This document shows positions 47,717 to 59,878 of a DNA stretch of 64,000 bases, in pieces. The position numbers and the translations under genes were made by a program. The stretch comes from Amoeboaphelidium protococcarum (Eukaryota; Aphelidiomycota; Aphelidea), in NCBI GenBank assembly GCA_023515745.1, contig JALECJ010000005.1, positions 744,001 to 808,000 of the forward strand, in the 5' to 3' direction. Position 1 is the first letter of the stretch. Each line of letters starts with the position of its first letter. The notes under the pieces were generated by a model. It did not search any database. It was given only the letters and a program-made list of their open reading frames with translations, and was not told where the DNA came from.

Positions 47717-49042
47717 TCAAATGCTCAGATCCTAAGACTTGATGTGAGGCAGACGTAGGAACGTGTCAGTTCCGTGACCAGGCATAGACATCAGTTTAAG
47801 AGAGCCACCAGCCCACTCGGCATAAATTCGCGCCATCGGGAGACCATATCCGAGACCAGCCATAGGTCCACCACTACTGTGTATAAGAGTCTCTTGACTG
47901 GCGACGGAAAGTACATTCCCTCCGCCAATCTCCTCCTACTTGTCCACCGTGGAGTATGAGTATCGCCACACATTTTCAATCTCATTGCGCGGAATCCCAC
48001 CGCCATGATCCCTGATTCTGATAGTCACTACACCATCACCATCTATAAGAGTGATATGAATCTGTGGTACATGACCAATCTTATTCTTCTTCCTAGTATG
48101 CAGTATTGATGCTCTGAATGAATTCTTCAGCAACTCAGTCAAGATGTACTCCAAATGCACTTTGATATACGGGAACTGAATATCTCCATCTATCACAACC
48201 TCCGGCTCCATACCATAATGCAATTCAGACAGTTGCGATACCATAGGCACAATGCTAGACTTTAAAAGATTCCTTGGATTGATATGAAAATCCACAATAC
48301 CTCGACCAGAAGACGCGCGTTATCCATAACCAAAATTGTCTTACTATTAGTCAATCGCTGCCTTGACATTTTAGTGGTGAAGATCATCTCCTGCATTTCC
48401 CTCATTTAATGCCAGATAATGCTCAGCCAGAACTCTTACTCCAATCCGCTACTGAATAGTCTTATTCAAGAACGACGTGACCAGATCCTCTGATAAATAC
48501 GGTCGACATTCAGACATCCCCTGCGCCAGAGTTTATATAATTTCACTATGAGAATCTACCATTTCCTTGAGCACTTGCGGAAAGTCTTATGACTGCGTAT
48601 GAGTATGCTGATGCGCTTACTTATGCATGCCTTGTCCATGTGATAATTTTTATTCCTACTATTACTACTATTATTATAATTATTACTATTCAAATAATCT
48701 CAGTCGCTCCAGACTGTCCAAGTACAACAGGTAAACTCGCTTTATATACGGATTCATTCCAACGATAAACGGCAGCGCCTGGATATTTCTAATAATTCTA
48801 GCAATCCTCGTAGGCAGTTCCCTCTATACCAGTTGCGTAGTCTTATCATCATTGGACCAACTGAGTAACTCTGACAAGGATAGTCGCGTTATAGGTCTCG
48901 CTGCGTACTCAGCGACATGGTCATCATAGAATGAATAGTCGCTACTACTACTGACTTTACTTTGAGGATGCACCAGCGGTCTTTTCTGAATAGATCTAGT
49001 GACGGGTATTATCCGTTTAAAGCATTACGTACGCAGAGCCAT
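47717..49042 (-). CDS. Mitochondrial branched-chain/pyruvate dehydrogenase kinase
   Basis: This encodes 441 aa in one exon. The N-terminus [21 protein letters not shown] is a basic, Arg-rich mitochondrial presequence. The four-helix domain ([35 protein letters not shown]) is interrupted by a polyGln insert of about 12 residues written largely with TAA/TAG. The GHKL ATPase domain has the N-box [20 protein letters not shown], and [15 protein letters not shown] with a final GTDTFLRL. The architecture fits BCKDK/PDK, which phosphorylate and silence alpha-ketoacid dehydrogenase E1. BCKDK versus PDK is not decided. It indicates aerobic mitochondria. Confidence 0.9.
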
Positions 49043-49363
49043 AATAATAATGCAGTGATTCGAATTTTAATTTCATGGTGAGCGGAGAAGAAGAGACAAA
49101 ACTTGAAAATATACCAGTTGCGATTGTATCAAATACAAAGTGAATTCGCCAAGACAAAGCAACGCTGTCACAACCATCATTAGCTATCAAATTTATTAGA
49201 CACGTTTTAAATCAATGCCCAAGATAAGAAAATGGCAATTCTATACTGTAGAACTCGTAAGTAAATCGTTTCATCAGCAAATCCGATTAGTGGTCACCGA
49301 ATAATAATCACATAGATGGATGAATAAAATGCAACCCCTGGTGTGCCTTACAGTGTATTTCCA
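49043..49363. other. Intergenic between BCKDK-like gene and Fanzor relic
   Basis: No gene seen. In active Fanzor loci the guide RNA derives from the 3' flank of the nuclease frame, so this is where a fossil guide RNA would lie. I could not identify one. Confidence 0.35.
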
Positions 49364-50966
49364 TCAGTTTGTCCGACAAACATTATATTCGGGCGATAAA
49401 ATTTCTGAGCCATCGGCATTGATGCAGACAGTTTGAGCGCGGCGACGACCAGGCAGTATGTTCTTTACCTTCTTGTGTCGACACTTGGTCATTATTTCAT
49501 GCTCCCAGTGAAAATCTGCATGACATAGTGAGTGCTGCTTGCTACTTTAATACTCAGGAATACAGTAATCACTACCAATGCTCTTCTACTCAACTCAAAC
49601 GCGAACTTTCTTACTGGAACAGGAGGATTACCACGCACGTGTTTCATGCCAGCATCACAAACGCAATCACCGGATGCTTATCTGGAGGTAGTAAATTGCC
49701 ATAAGATTATCGTAGTTTGCGCTTCCATTTCTATGCAGCTTTACCTCGGCACCGATCACATATAATTGAGACAAGTAGTTTTGGCCGGCCATTACAGATA
49801 AAATAGATGTAGACAGAATCTCAGACTTTGCGCGTAATCCAGTTTATTATCAATAGTCTAGATGGCCTCCAACAAGTAAAATAGATTTTGACAATGCGTA
49901 CAACTTGTGATCGGGTGCCACATATCATGAAAATGACATTACCAAACGGAGGACTTGATCTTGCATAATCGCCGAAATCGCCAGCTACGATGGAATGATT
50001 TAGGGTAGAAGGCATAGACGTCCTCAAAGTATCTGATGTAGACACCAAGATACTACTGGCTACTGTTTGATTAGGCCATCTCTTACTCCATCAGCGTAAT
50101 TTCAGCTGGGTTGATGTACAATAGGTGGGCCTCAAATTCCGTGGTCAATGCCAGACGTTGCCAGGATCCAGAAGATATCCGACCAGTTTCTTTGAACTCC
50201 CTCTTGGATTCTTTTAGCGCAGTTGCACCTCCGACATTCGCCTCATCGCCCCACACCAGAACGTTCTTCTTACCAGGGTCAATACCAATTAATCTTGTAC
50301 CATCCAAGCGTTACTCTAGATTCCGGCAGTTTTCCTAAGCAAAATCCCCGACAGTACCTTGAGACGCGTCAGTATTTCGTGCCTTTCTCCGCAGGTCTGA
50401 AGCTTCATTGGCATGCTCTATCCGACTTGATAAGAATCAGTCCTTTACGCCCAAAGCTGACCATATATGATTTGAGATGTACTGTAACGCAATCTCCTAT
50501 TCTCTTGCCAAGGACCAAACAATTCATCAGCTAATAATCACTGATAGTTAAGAAAGGCACTTTAGCCGATACGACAGGCAATATGGAGCAAGCCTTGACA
50601 TCGTAATGATTGAGTAGCTTGGTACAATGATGAAACACTTTCAAGTGGACAAACTAAAACTTCTTGAATGCTCTTATTCTATAGATAAGACAATACACGC
50701 CGACGTGCACAGCAACCTTCTACTTCAATTCAACGATTACTTCTCTAACCATTATGCAGGATGGACGCATAATTTTCTTTAATTCAGCCAGATCATTTTA
50801 TAGAGCTGCTTTATTAGCCATCAAACAGTAATTAAAATCCTCTTGATCCTACTACAACTCATCTTAAACTTCCTATTCAGTCTGTGGATATAAACCAAAT
50901 AAAATTATACACTAATATGTTAACTGTATATGCCGTGAGCCTTTTGTCTACCATTCAAGGATCAAA
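49364..50966 (-). pseudogene. Decayed Fanzor (eukaryotic TnpB-like RNA-guided nuclease)
   Basis: Minus-strand frames carry Fanzor landmarks in order. A long helical N-terminal frame runs from 50966 to about 50425, including GDCVTVHLKSY. RuvC-I is RLIGIDPGKKNVLVWG (about 50260-50305), with the nuclease Asp in GIDPG. Then KWKRKL and PVIAF lead to DAGMKHVRGNPPVPVRKF, the RuvC-II region with its PVP motif, and PEYQSSK is the RuvC-III/zinc-ribbon lead-in. At least four frame changes and several TGAs separate these blocks, and the zinc-ribbon cysteines and the RDxNA Asp are not intact. Gln is TAR-encoded throughout, so it decayed after the code change. A further open frame upstream (to about 51270) may be its N-terminus. 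Confidence 0.78.
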
Positions 50967-51398
50967 AGTCAATGAGTGTGGTGTGGCTTCTTGATCATTT
51001 ATAAAAAACTTTGCCAGCTTCGGTTCAGGGGCATACGTTCTGAACATCACTTCCAACACATATACTCTCTATACTTGATCGCCTAATCTTTGCAACAACT
51101 GCAGTAGATGTAATTGGGGAAAACTTTTGAAGAAAATCCGCGCGACTAAAAGTTCTCAGCAGTTGAAACAGCGTACTACGGTGCCATTGTTGGAGAACCG
51201 CGTAAGTTGGTTTAACATGTGCAGAATCTTTAAGTACTTCTAATACAAAGATGGTGGTTCTCAGAGACAAAGACAAGATTATACTTTCGATGATCTAAAT
51301 TGATGCGATATATTTCGAATACTAATACTGTATCTTTAAGAAATAAAATATGTTGAGTTAATGATTAAAATGACATTATAAGATCGAAACAACTGATT

Positions 51399-51473
51399 GT
51401 GGCGCAGCCAAAATAAGGTGGAGGTGGCGCATGCTAAAGTAAGTGGATGTGGCGCATGCAAAATTAAGTGGAG
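51399..51473 (+). repeat. Three-copy 25-bp tandem repeat
   Basis: Three 25-bp units begin at 51399, 51424 and 51449, each starting GTGGCGCA and ending AGTGGA(G/T) or AGGTGGAG, followed by a partial unit. Units differ at about four positions. They lie in the promoter of the secreted AP2-like gene, just beyond the 5' side of the Fanzor relic. Confidence 0.85.
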
Positions 51474-51549
51474 GTGGAGCGATATAGCTTGGTAGGTGTT
51501 TGCTCAGCCGCTTCCTTCTTATCAATACACTAATATAAGACAATTCTGC

Positions 51550-52566
51550 ATGAAGTCTGTTACGCAGCTATTATTTTGGGTGATTATTTTGGCCAAGTTG
51601 TGCGTTTCTCCACCAACTTTGTACGACGATGGAGATGATCTGAGTTTTAGCAAGGAGGAAGAGTACTTGAAGTTGATAATAGATAATGGCAGTGCTTTCT
51701 AGCCATTCGATGATAATCGCGAGGCTACTGATGGCAATGGCATCTCATACACGTACGCACGTCGTGCCACTTTAGGTGAAATGCACAGAAGCTGTGATCC
51801 AGAAGTGCAACAGTAAGATGTCGTGGTGGATGGGTACGTGTTTGAAGATTTGCTGAATGCCAAAAGATACATTAGAGCAAAGATAGCGTACCTAGCAGAT
51901 ATTAACAATTCTGAAAAGTTTTCGATGGTCGTAGAAGAACGCGATTATGTCGACGAATATCTGGATACTTGTCTACCTGATGGTGCTTTGAAGGTCGGCG
52001 TTGTCAACGCGGCTACAGGAGATAAGGTCAAATTACCGGGGGTGGAGTTTTCTAGGCGCTGGGTGTCCTGGAAAGCGTCCATTACTGTTGACAAGTAAAA
52101 GTACACTATTGGATACTTTGACCACTTAATAGATGCTGCCTACGCGTATGATCAAGTCAAGAAGAAGCAAGGCGGCAATCCCAGAACAAGCGGTTTGAAG
52201 TTTGCCAATGTTGTTAAAAAGTCCATAGTGCGAACTGCAATTTAACAATCTCAACGCAACATTGATAATTTGTGGGGGTTTTTAGTTCCTACCGCCGAGA
52301 TTGCCGATTTATCAGAGTTGCAAAATGATTAAGACGAGTAAGAATTGTCTGAGGAAATAGACGCTCTGGAAGCAGAGCTATTAGCAAAAGGGTCATCAAT
52401 CGAACCGTTTTAGGCTGAGGTGCGACAGAGAAATCAATTGCCACAAGAACAAGAGTTTAATCTACGCGCTTTTGAAGATGCACCTGGTCTCGAAGAACGC
52501 GTATAGGAGCCTAAAAGAACTTGGTTCAGTTTCATGAATCCCTTCAAGAGAACGCGCACTGGTTGA
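51550..52566 (+). CDS. Secreted protein with AP2-like DNA-binding domain
   Basis: This encodes 338 aa in one exon. The first 20 residues are a typical signal peptide (MKSVTQLLFWVIILAKLCVS), followed by an acidic mature start (PPTLYDDGDD). Residues about 163-207 read GVEFSRRWVSWKASITVD, then YTIGYFDHLIDAAYAYD, matching the AP2 pattern G-x-x-W-x-A-x-I...G-x-F...AA-x-A-Y-D. The C-terminal part is Gln/Glu-rich with basic patches (KKSIVR; NPFKRTRTG). AP2 domains bind DNA in plants, apicomplexans and homing endonucleases. A secreted one is unexpected. No HNH nuclease motif is visible. The 25-bp repeats lie 77 bp upstream of the start. Confidence 0.8.
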
Positions 52567-52863
52567 TTATTGAATATTGAGAAGATATTATAGTGCGATT
52601 TATAATATTTGATAACCAAAATTTTACTTTAAGAATTAAAGCGATTGTAAAGCGTTTTAATAAATTCTATGATCATCTTCGGAGTACTTGAATGCCATTA
52701 GTTGGCTCTTGGTATCCTTCGAATTGAGTAAGACGATGATCATCAAATGAAGATCTTTATATCACAAAAGCACCAGGGTGTTATACGATAAAGGAACACT
52801 ATGACTCCGTTGAAAGTTTCAATGCTTTAAAGAACCTCGGAACATTCTATAGTTAAATTAAAA

Positions 52864-54402
52864 TCACATTTTATTGTATAGACTGAAAAGTTCACTAGCT
52901 TATGTTACCTTCAAAGTTACGGCAATTTAAAGGTGTTTTAGACCATCCTAGACAGTTTATGACGCGGATTTAACCATCAATGAATCTCCATTAGCACCAA
53001 TCACTTCCTAATGAAGGTAATGAATAGCAAGGCACATGGAACTATATGCGTACCCATATGATAATTGAAGCTCTTAATCGTCCTAATCGGTCGCCATTTC
53101 CCATAATCTCAGTGCGCCTCTAACGTCGTGGGTACATCCCATGCCGCGGTATCTCAGCAGGCCAAGCCAATAAGCAGCGGTCGGAGCCTGTGGAGACAGA
53201 GACCGAGTTAATTGTCTGACTGCTCCAGCCCAGTCACTATTTTGCATCGCTTTAAAAGCCTTCTTTATAGTTTAAACATTACTCTAAACTACATCAGACG
53301 ATTGCATTGAGGATATTAACTCGGATTGATCAACCTTTTAGTCTTGCAACTCGTTCATTAGCCGAGTCAGTAGAAGATTTAAATGGTCTTTCACTTATCG
53401 ATCATCATCATCATCATCGTCATGAAGGTTGTGTGCTTAAGATTTTTACTTGACACCTTATAGAGACTCAATCTCTTCTAAATGATCAGAAATGGTCTAA
53501 TTATACGGATCAAGTTCCTTTGCATCGAGAAGGGATTACTTACAGTCTGAATACCGCTTCGTCTACTGATACACTAGAGCCAATCTACAATGAGCTTTCC
53601 ACCATTCCGGGCATAATTCTACAGATTGTTAGGCATCAGAGAAGGCATTCTTTAGCAAAGTCTTCCGATTACTACTAGAAGATTCGCGCTTAACAGTATC
53701 ATCATCATGTGCATTGACCAACATGGATAATCGCGCCTGAGATCTATTAGAGTACAAAACGGCCAAGTCAAAATCATCAACACCCTTCACCATCAATGCT
53801 TCAGTATAAAACACGATCGCCTTTGAAAAGTCTTTATTGCGGAACGCTTAGTTGCCCAATGCTTTAAACTCAACCAACTCTGCAGGTGGCTGATACAAAG
53901 CTTCGCGGCATCTGAGCGCATCAATATCAAGTTCACCTACGCCCATTTGTACTAGTGCATACTTAGCTTTACTAAACCATTCAGTAAATTCTTTTCTGCT
54001 AACAGACATTTAATGCAAATGCGCCATATAATTCCGTAAATCTCTAATCACTAGAACTTGTCGTTAATCCTTCGCTGATGTATCATCTGTTTACGGAGCG
54101 CTGTCTTTAGATCGATTACTGGCAGTCATTTACAAGATCAATCCACAAAGCAGAGTAATGTCCCATTAATCTAAACGGCCGCTGATCAGTAGATCGCGCT
54201 AATCCCTATGCAACGATTTGGTGTAAGATTTAACTTGCGCATCGTCAAGCAGACGCCTACATTTGTTGTCATCATCTGACGACCATTAGATACCAAAGTA
54301 CTCAGCGTATCGCTTCTAAAACTACCCTCTCAGCACTGGTAGACTATAATCGTGAAGCAGCTTATTCAGCAAAACGTAATAGTTGTTATTAATGGTGGTC
54401 AT
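52864..54402 (-). CDS. HEPN-like/TPR protein with a Sel1-like repeat
   Basis: This encodes 512 aa in one exon. Residues about 60-165 are a helical domain with WDITLLCGLIL and RDLRNYMAH; R123-N124...H128 forms the Rx4H motif of HEPN ribonuclease-type domains. TPRs follow (LGNQAFRNKDFSKAIVFYTEAL; WKAHCRLALVYQQTKRYSDC), then an Asp run, and a Sel1-like repeat near the C-terminus (AAYWLGLLRYRGMG, ALRLWEMA). It is paralogous to the next gene upstream in transcription order (54575-57781), with the same N-terminal domain and orientation. Catalytic activity is inferred only from the motif. Confidence 0.78.
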
Positions 54403-54574
54403 TATTAATAAGTCAAAAGTCAATCAATCAATTTCAGTAGCACAACGAATAGGAAGTAAAGATGGTAAATAGAAGCAGACGCCCATTGGAGTAGTTGATG
54501 GATATACAGTACTTTATTAACATTTCATAAAAATATCCACGCCATTGTCATTAAATTAAAAGTGTATCTTAAGG

Positions 54575-57500
54575 TCAGTAGATTCTGCTGTAAAGAGAGC
54601 AAAGTTCATTATGTTTCAGCTCTTTCCAGTCCATCAATTGACATTCGCGTGAACAATAAGTGGCCATCTTGCACTTGGAGCACTGCTTTACTGCTTTCAA
54701 TACAATTCCACAACAGCAGCATACTTGCACTTGGCCGATAAATTCAATACTACTAGGGTCATCCACGCGAATTCCAGTCTAACCATCAGCGAACATGCGA
54801 CAAAACGGTTCGTTAATTACAATCTAGGCGCCAATCTTGAAGCGATTTCTCAACTAGTCTGGCACGTTATAGCAGGTAATGAGGCATAAATCCCCATTTT
54901 GATCAACAATTATCACAGGAAGTGACGGCGTATGCACATTGTTAACATCCAGGATAGTGGCAAACAGACGACAGCCCTTCATAACCTAATCGCGGTTAAA
55001 CGACATCTCTCTCACGGCGACCTCTTTTAAATTACTCTTAATTATGGCGCGATTCTCATTCTATGGCGCCTTAAAACTGAAATCTGTTTTGTACACCTTG
55101 CCAGAAATTTTAGCCACCACAGATAGATGATCCCTAAACTTTTTGAAAATTTGTTTGTTCACTATACCAAGAGGTCTTTCAGCCGGCTAAGTGTTGGATG
55201 AAGAAGCAGACGATGTAGATTGGCCAACAGATGAAGATCCATTCTAGCTTTTTACTTATTTTTTCGCTTTATCAGAAGATGAGCCCCCTTTCAAGTCATG
55301 CATCAAGTCAAGCGTGCTCTTTGCCGTACTCTCGTAAGGCAAAAAGATTGGCAACAGACGCTTCTCCAGCACTTGTCCTTTCAAGTACCACTTGCTAGCA
55401 CTTTCACGATCCCCCTCTTTATCCAAATATAGCAAAGCAAGGTTATAGCAAACTTCAGGTGATTTACGATGATCATACGGCGCAAGTTTGAGAAATAATT
55501 CAGCCTTTTCCACGTAACTGCTCATAGGTATGCCGTCCACTGCGCGCATACACGAGAACTAATCAAAGACACAAGAGAAGCTATCTTCACCGACTAGCTC
55601 ACATGCTTTGTTGGCATCCCTTAGAGCATTCTCATACTTGCCACTCAGAAAGTTGAGAACCGCTCTCTGGCCATACAGTTTCCCACCCTCAGCCGGATAC
55701 TTGGCAATGTAACGAGTACACATGGACAAAGTGCGAGCAACATCGGTAAAATTGAAGACAACATTACATACCGCAGCCTTCCCTTGGAATTCTGAGCTCT
55801 TACTCTTTGTAAGCACTTCCAACAGTATCTCACTGAATTTCTTCTTCAAATCACCGAAAAATGTGGCCACAATCTCAGTTCTGATGAAGCACTAGTACAA
55901 GTTCTCCGTAATCTCCTCCTTCTGGCTCATGGATATATCCTTGACATTCTTATACTTGAATACTATAGTAGCAGCATCCCAAAAGAACAAACTAGACTCG
56001 AGAAGAAATTTACCAAATTCGGACCCTTTCACAGCGTACTCATTCAACTTATCCGGATGATACTAGAAATCAGCAACATTGCTCATTTTCTCAAGTCCAG
56101 CTCCGGATGAGTTAAGACTGGATTCACGAAGAATTGAAGTCAACTTGTTCAGAGTCTCAATGTCAGTTGAAGTGACTTTCTTCTTCATATCGCGACATTT
56201 ATTCATGAAAGACTTCGCCTCTGTGATGGCCGGTACAAACATCAGTGCTACCGCCTTCTTATGGTACATCATCGCGTCATCAAACTTCCCTTGCTCCAGA
56301 CTCAAGTGGGCAAGAGCATGAACGGCTTGAGGATAATCAAGTCGAGCCGAAAACTAAAGCAACTGCATGGCTTTACCTTGATTTTTAGGCACACCCTGAC
56401 CATTCATGTACATCTAGGCCAGATTAAATCCAGCCGGTGAGTATCCATTATCTACAGCCTTCTGGTAGCACATAATTGCATCTGCCATATCTTCAGACAC
56501 TGGCCGAGTGCTTCCGATCCTATGATCATAATGAACCCCAAGTGCAAATTGAGCATCAGCTACTCCATACTTTTTACCAACACGACCATTAGGATTCTCA
56601 GCAGCACACTATTTAAACAATCTCACCGCCTCCCAGATATCATGCTTAGTGCCGCGGCCCCAGTACTTACAAAATGCAACTTTATACGCCGCTTCTGGAC
56701 AAAACTTAATCTTCAATGCTTGGCAGTACAGTCTATAAGCCTTGTGGAAATCATTTTCAACTTCGAAAGCCTCATAAGCCTGACTAAGAAGTTGCTCCCG
56801 CTGGCCCTTTCTAAACACTCCCAAATTTGGCACAAATCCAAATCTCTCTTAGAACTCCTCCTAAAATTCTTCCATAGAAACTGCAGTAGCAGCAGACTCC
56901 TCATGGAATCCGTATTACTCTTACTGCTTCAAGATTTAGACCACTGCTTTCTCATGCAAAATATCTTTATCCTGTTGTTAATTAATAGCCAGACACATGT
57001 TGTACGACTCAATAGATGCATCGTACTCTTTCTACCTCATCTACGCTCTACCAAGCACAAGGAACGCCTAGGCAAAGTCAGGATTAAGCTTCGCAGCACA
57101 TTTACCATCCTTGATTGCCTCGTTGAACCTACCGACATCAATATACGCCTGACCGCGTTAAGTCAAAATATATGCCAGATCCTTATCAGTCAAGTCTCCA
57201 TTATCGATAATCTGACTAAATACTTTGATTGCATCCTTGAAATCAAACGACTCCATAGCCTCTAAACCGGCTTTAACTTATGCTTAAACTTGAGCAGAGC
57301 ACTATGAAAATAGCGCCTGTGATGATGACTGTCCTTGAATTGATAGATCAATGTCAGCTTAAGTCTGACCAAGCTTTAACAACGCTGAAGTTAAAGTAGC
57401 CAGGTGGGCTTTGTAAGATTCATCCTGCACAACAAGGGAACTCATATGAACCAGAGCATTACGAATGTCGCGAATAGATTTAACAGCATCCAATTGATCG

Positions 57501-57781
57501 CCAGTCAACTTTTACTTCCAAGGAAACTGAAGCAGGACTAAGCAAAGAAGAGAGACATCCCAGAGCATAGCATTTCCACTCTCAATCTTGGCCTTCTAAT
57601 CTGCTCTCAAAGAAGACATGAATGCAGCATTATGAGCATAAGCTTAAACGACTTTCTTCTAGTCCAGAGAGGATTACCGAAACTACTCCTAATGCTTACT
57701 TCCAAACAGTCTTCTCAGAGCTTAAATACCGTTTTCATTAATAAGTCTAGATAGATTATAGTAATTACCAATTTGATTCAT
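54575..57781 (-). CDS. HEPN-like/TPR/Sel1/MYND protein
   Basis: This encodes 1068 aa in one exon. Residues about 60-145 match the paralogue's N-terminal domain (WDVSLLCLVLL; RDIRNALVH, with R107-N108...H112). The arrangement resembles the DZIP3-type HEPN domain. TPRs occupy about 165-270 and Sel1-type repeats about 330-480 (AAYKVAFCKYWGRGT; AGFNLAQMYMNGQG; AVHALAHLSLEQGKFDDA). A central helical region and more TPR-like repeats follow, then a Ser-rich linker, a beta-rich module and a C-terminal MYND zinc finger (CCCC...CSKC...YCSRECQ...C). Two ACGCGTC sites lie 99 and 134 bp upstream of the start. Confidence 0.82.
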
Positions 57782-58148
57782 ATTTGATGATGTCTTTTAC
57801 TAATTAATTTTATGCTGAAGTGATTAAGTGTAGTTCAGTAACAAGTTGAAAGTAACTGTACAGGTTTGAAAGAGAAGAGACGCGTCGGTCAGAGAACGAG
57901 CAACTGAACATTGAACGCGTCGCATCCAATGTCCCAAATCTTATTGAATACAGGTCGTGATACTGTAATGTTGAAAGAGTAGCAAAATATACTGCGCTTG
58001 AAAGAACTAACATAATGAAAGGATTGATTCAAAAGTAGGTTAAAAGTCCTCCCCATAATTTAATCCGGAGCTAAAAGGAGCATTAAACAACCACAAATTT
58101 CAGCTTTTACCAAGTGCAGGAAAGTACTTTCATTCATTCATGAGTAAA
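57782..58148. other. Intergenic with paired ACGCGTC elements
   Basis: Promoter region of the HEPN/TPR/MYND gene and 3' flank of the first NMT gene. ACGCGTC occurs at 57880 and 57915. No gene seen. Confidence 0.5.
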
Positions 58149-59477
58149 TCATATAATCATAAATGCCTGCTTATCAGCACTGATTTACGGACACTTGTAG
58201 TTGTATAGATAGAAATTCAAATTCCCCTGACCGCCGGCAAACTTGAGATTCTCTAAAGCTTCGTCTCTTCCCATGCTCTTGAGACAATTAAACACGTCGA
58301 TTCCAGTGCTGGCGCCGTAAATCATTTAATTCTCAAACAAAGCTTCCATAGAGATACCGGAATCCTTTGCAATAGCATATTACCACTGGTATCCACAGTT
58401 CAAGTAATCATATTTTGGATTACCCAGAATCTTGTTTTTGATAACAAAGTAAGATGTGAACGCAACAACTTTACCGTCTGCATTCTGCACTACGCATGTA
58501 GCCAGAGAATCTTTCACCGGACGCAAATAATACTTGACTTCTTCCACACTCATGTCATGATACATGTCAAACTGCTTGTAAAACTGCTGGTAGAGAGCAG
58601 CGCACTGAGTCAATACAGCATCCAAATCCTAATCTTCCGCGGACAATACTCTAAATCCGGGAACAGTGAACTTTGCCGGCAGACTATATAACTTTATGGT
58701 TCTCGCCAGAGTCATCTTCTTCTTGATGTAGGTATATCCGGTATCCACTAGCTTTTTAACATTAATACATCTAAACAAATACTTTACGTTGGTGACAGCT
58801 TTGGGTAGAATGACGCCGGAAGTGGACGTGGCCTAGCTCAACCCAGTCAGGTTGACACGTCTTTTCACCTCCTTGAACAGCACTGGGGTCAATCGCTTGG
58901 ACCGCATAGACTTATGAACACAGAGAAAATTAACTTCAACCATCTTGATAGGTTTGCCGAGTACCGCGAGCGTGACCGGAATAGCAAATAAGGTGCCCAT
59001 CAAATTGCCCTTACCATCACGGAGGCCAACGTGCCAATCTTTTAGATACCCAGGCGGACATAGAGCAAAACGCAGTAATTCGTTGGAATAGCAAAGTCTA
59101 AAAGTCGCCATAAGATCTTCTACATAATTCGCATTCAAAAACTGCGCAAATTCCTCCAATTATGAGTCCTCTTGCATGTCCAAAGTCGCCCATGAATAGC
59201 CTGGCGGGAGAGCATATGGAGTCTTGCGAACGTTTTCCACCACCAATTCGGGCTCTATTGGACCACATTCCAACGCCTCCTACTGATCAAATCTCATCAC
59301 CGGCTGAGTACCCCAAAACTTGTACTAACTCATATCTTTACCTGCATTGTAGTCATCTAGCATATCCTTAACGTTCATATCAGCCATCTTCTTCACCATA
59401 TCAGTGCCACTCTCCTTCGCTCCTCCATTTCGGCCTACATCGCTTGCAGTCTATTATTCCTACTTATTTCCGTCCAT
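58149..59477 (-). CDS. NMT1: N-myristoyltransferase, copy A
   Basis: This encodes 442 aa in one exon. NMT landmarks are YKFWGTQPV, the LPPGYSW segment, LRFALCPPGYLKDWHVGLR, the acyl-CoA signature NFLCVHKSMRSKRLTPVL, HRSINxxKL-like YLFRCINVKKLVDTGY, and the C-terminal NFYLYNYKCPQIS. The enzyme transfers myristate to N-terminal Gly of substrates such as Arf GTPases. The last residues are ...KQAFMII, whereas family members typically end in a Leu-rich stretch whose carboxylate is catalytic. The first in-frame TAG of the tail would end a standard-code read early. Confidence 0.95.
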
Positions 59478-59878
59478 TTTCAATATCAACAACAATTGTT
59501 CAGTGATAAACTCCGGTAGTTTTTAAAGCGAATCGAGAATGGAACAAGCCACAGCAGTTGCTAAGCAAAGGATCGCCTCTAATAGACCGATCAGGAGTGT
59601 TGGCGATGAGTGAGAGTGAGCGCGAGAGTGTGTGAAGACAAATAATATAGAGGAACCACTTCGATCAGCTCCTCATTTGGTTAGCGTTATTTCAATATAA
59701 TACTCAAGGTAATTTAAACTTTTGGACTTAAAATTTCTATTACCAAGCATCGGCAAGTTTGAATGTTGTAAACGCTTTAACTCGCAAGCAATCTGGCGTT
59801 CATCGTCATCATCGCCATAGAAAAGACACAAAGGTCAAATCAACTTGTAGCAATAATGAATGTACTTCATATTAAAAC
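59478..59878. other. Intergenic between the NMT copies
   Basis: Promoter of copy A and 3' flank of copy B. No gene seen. Sequence similarity between the copies stops at or just beyond the shared stop-codon region (ATTATATGA). Confidence 0.5.
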
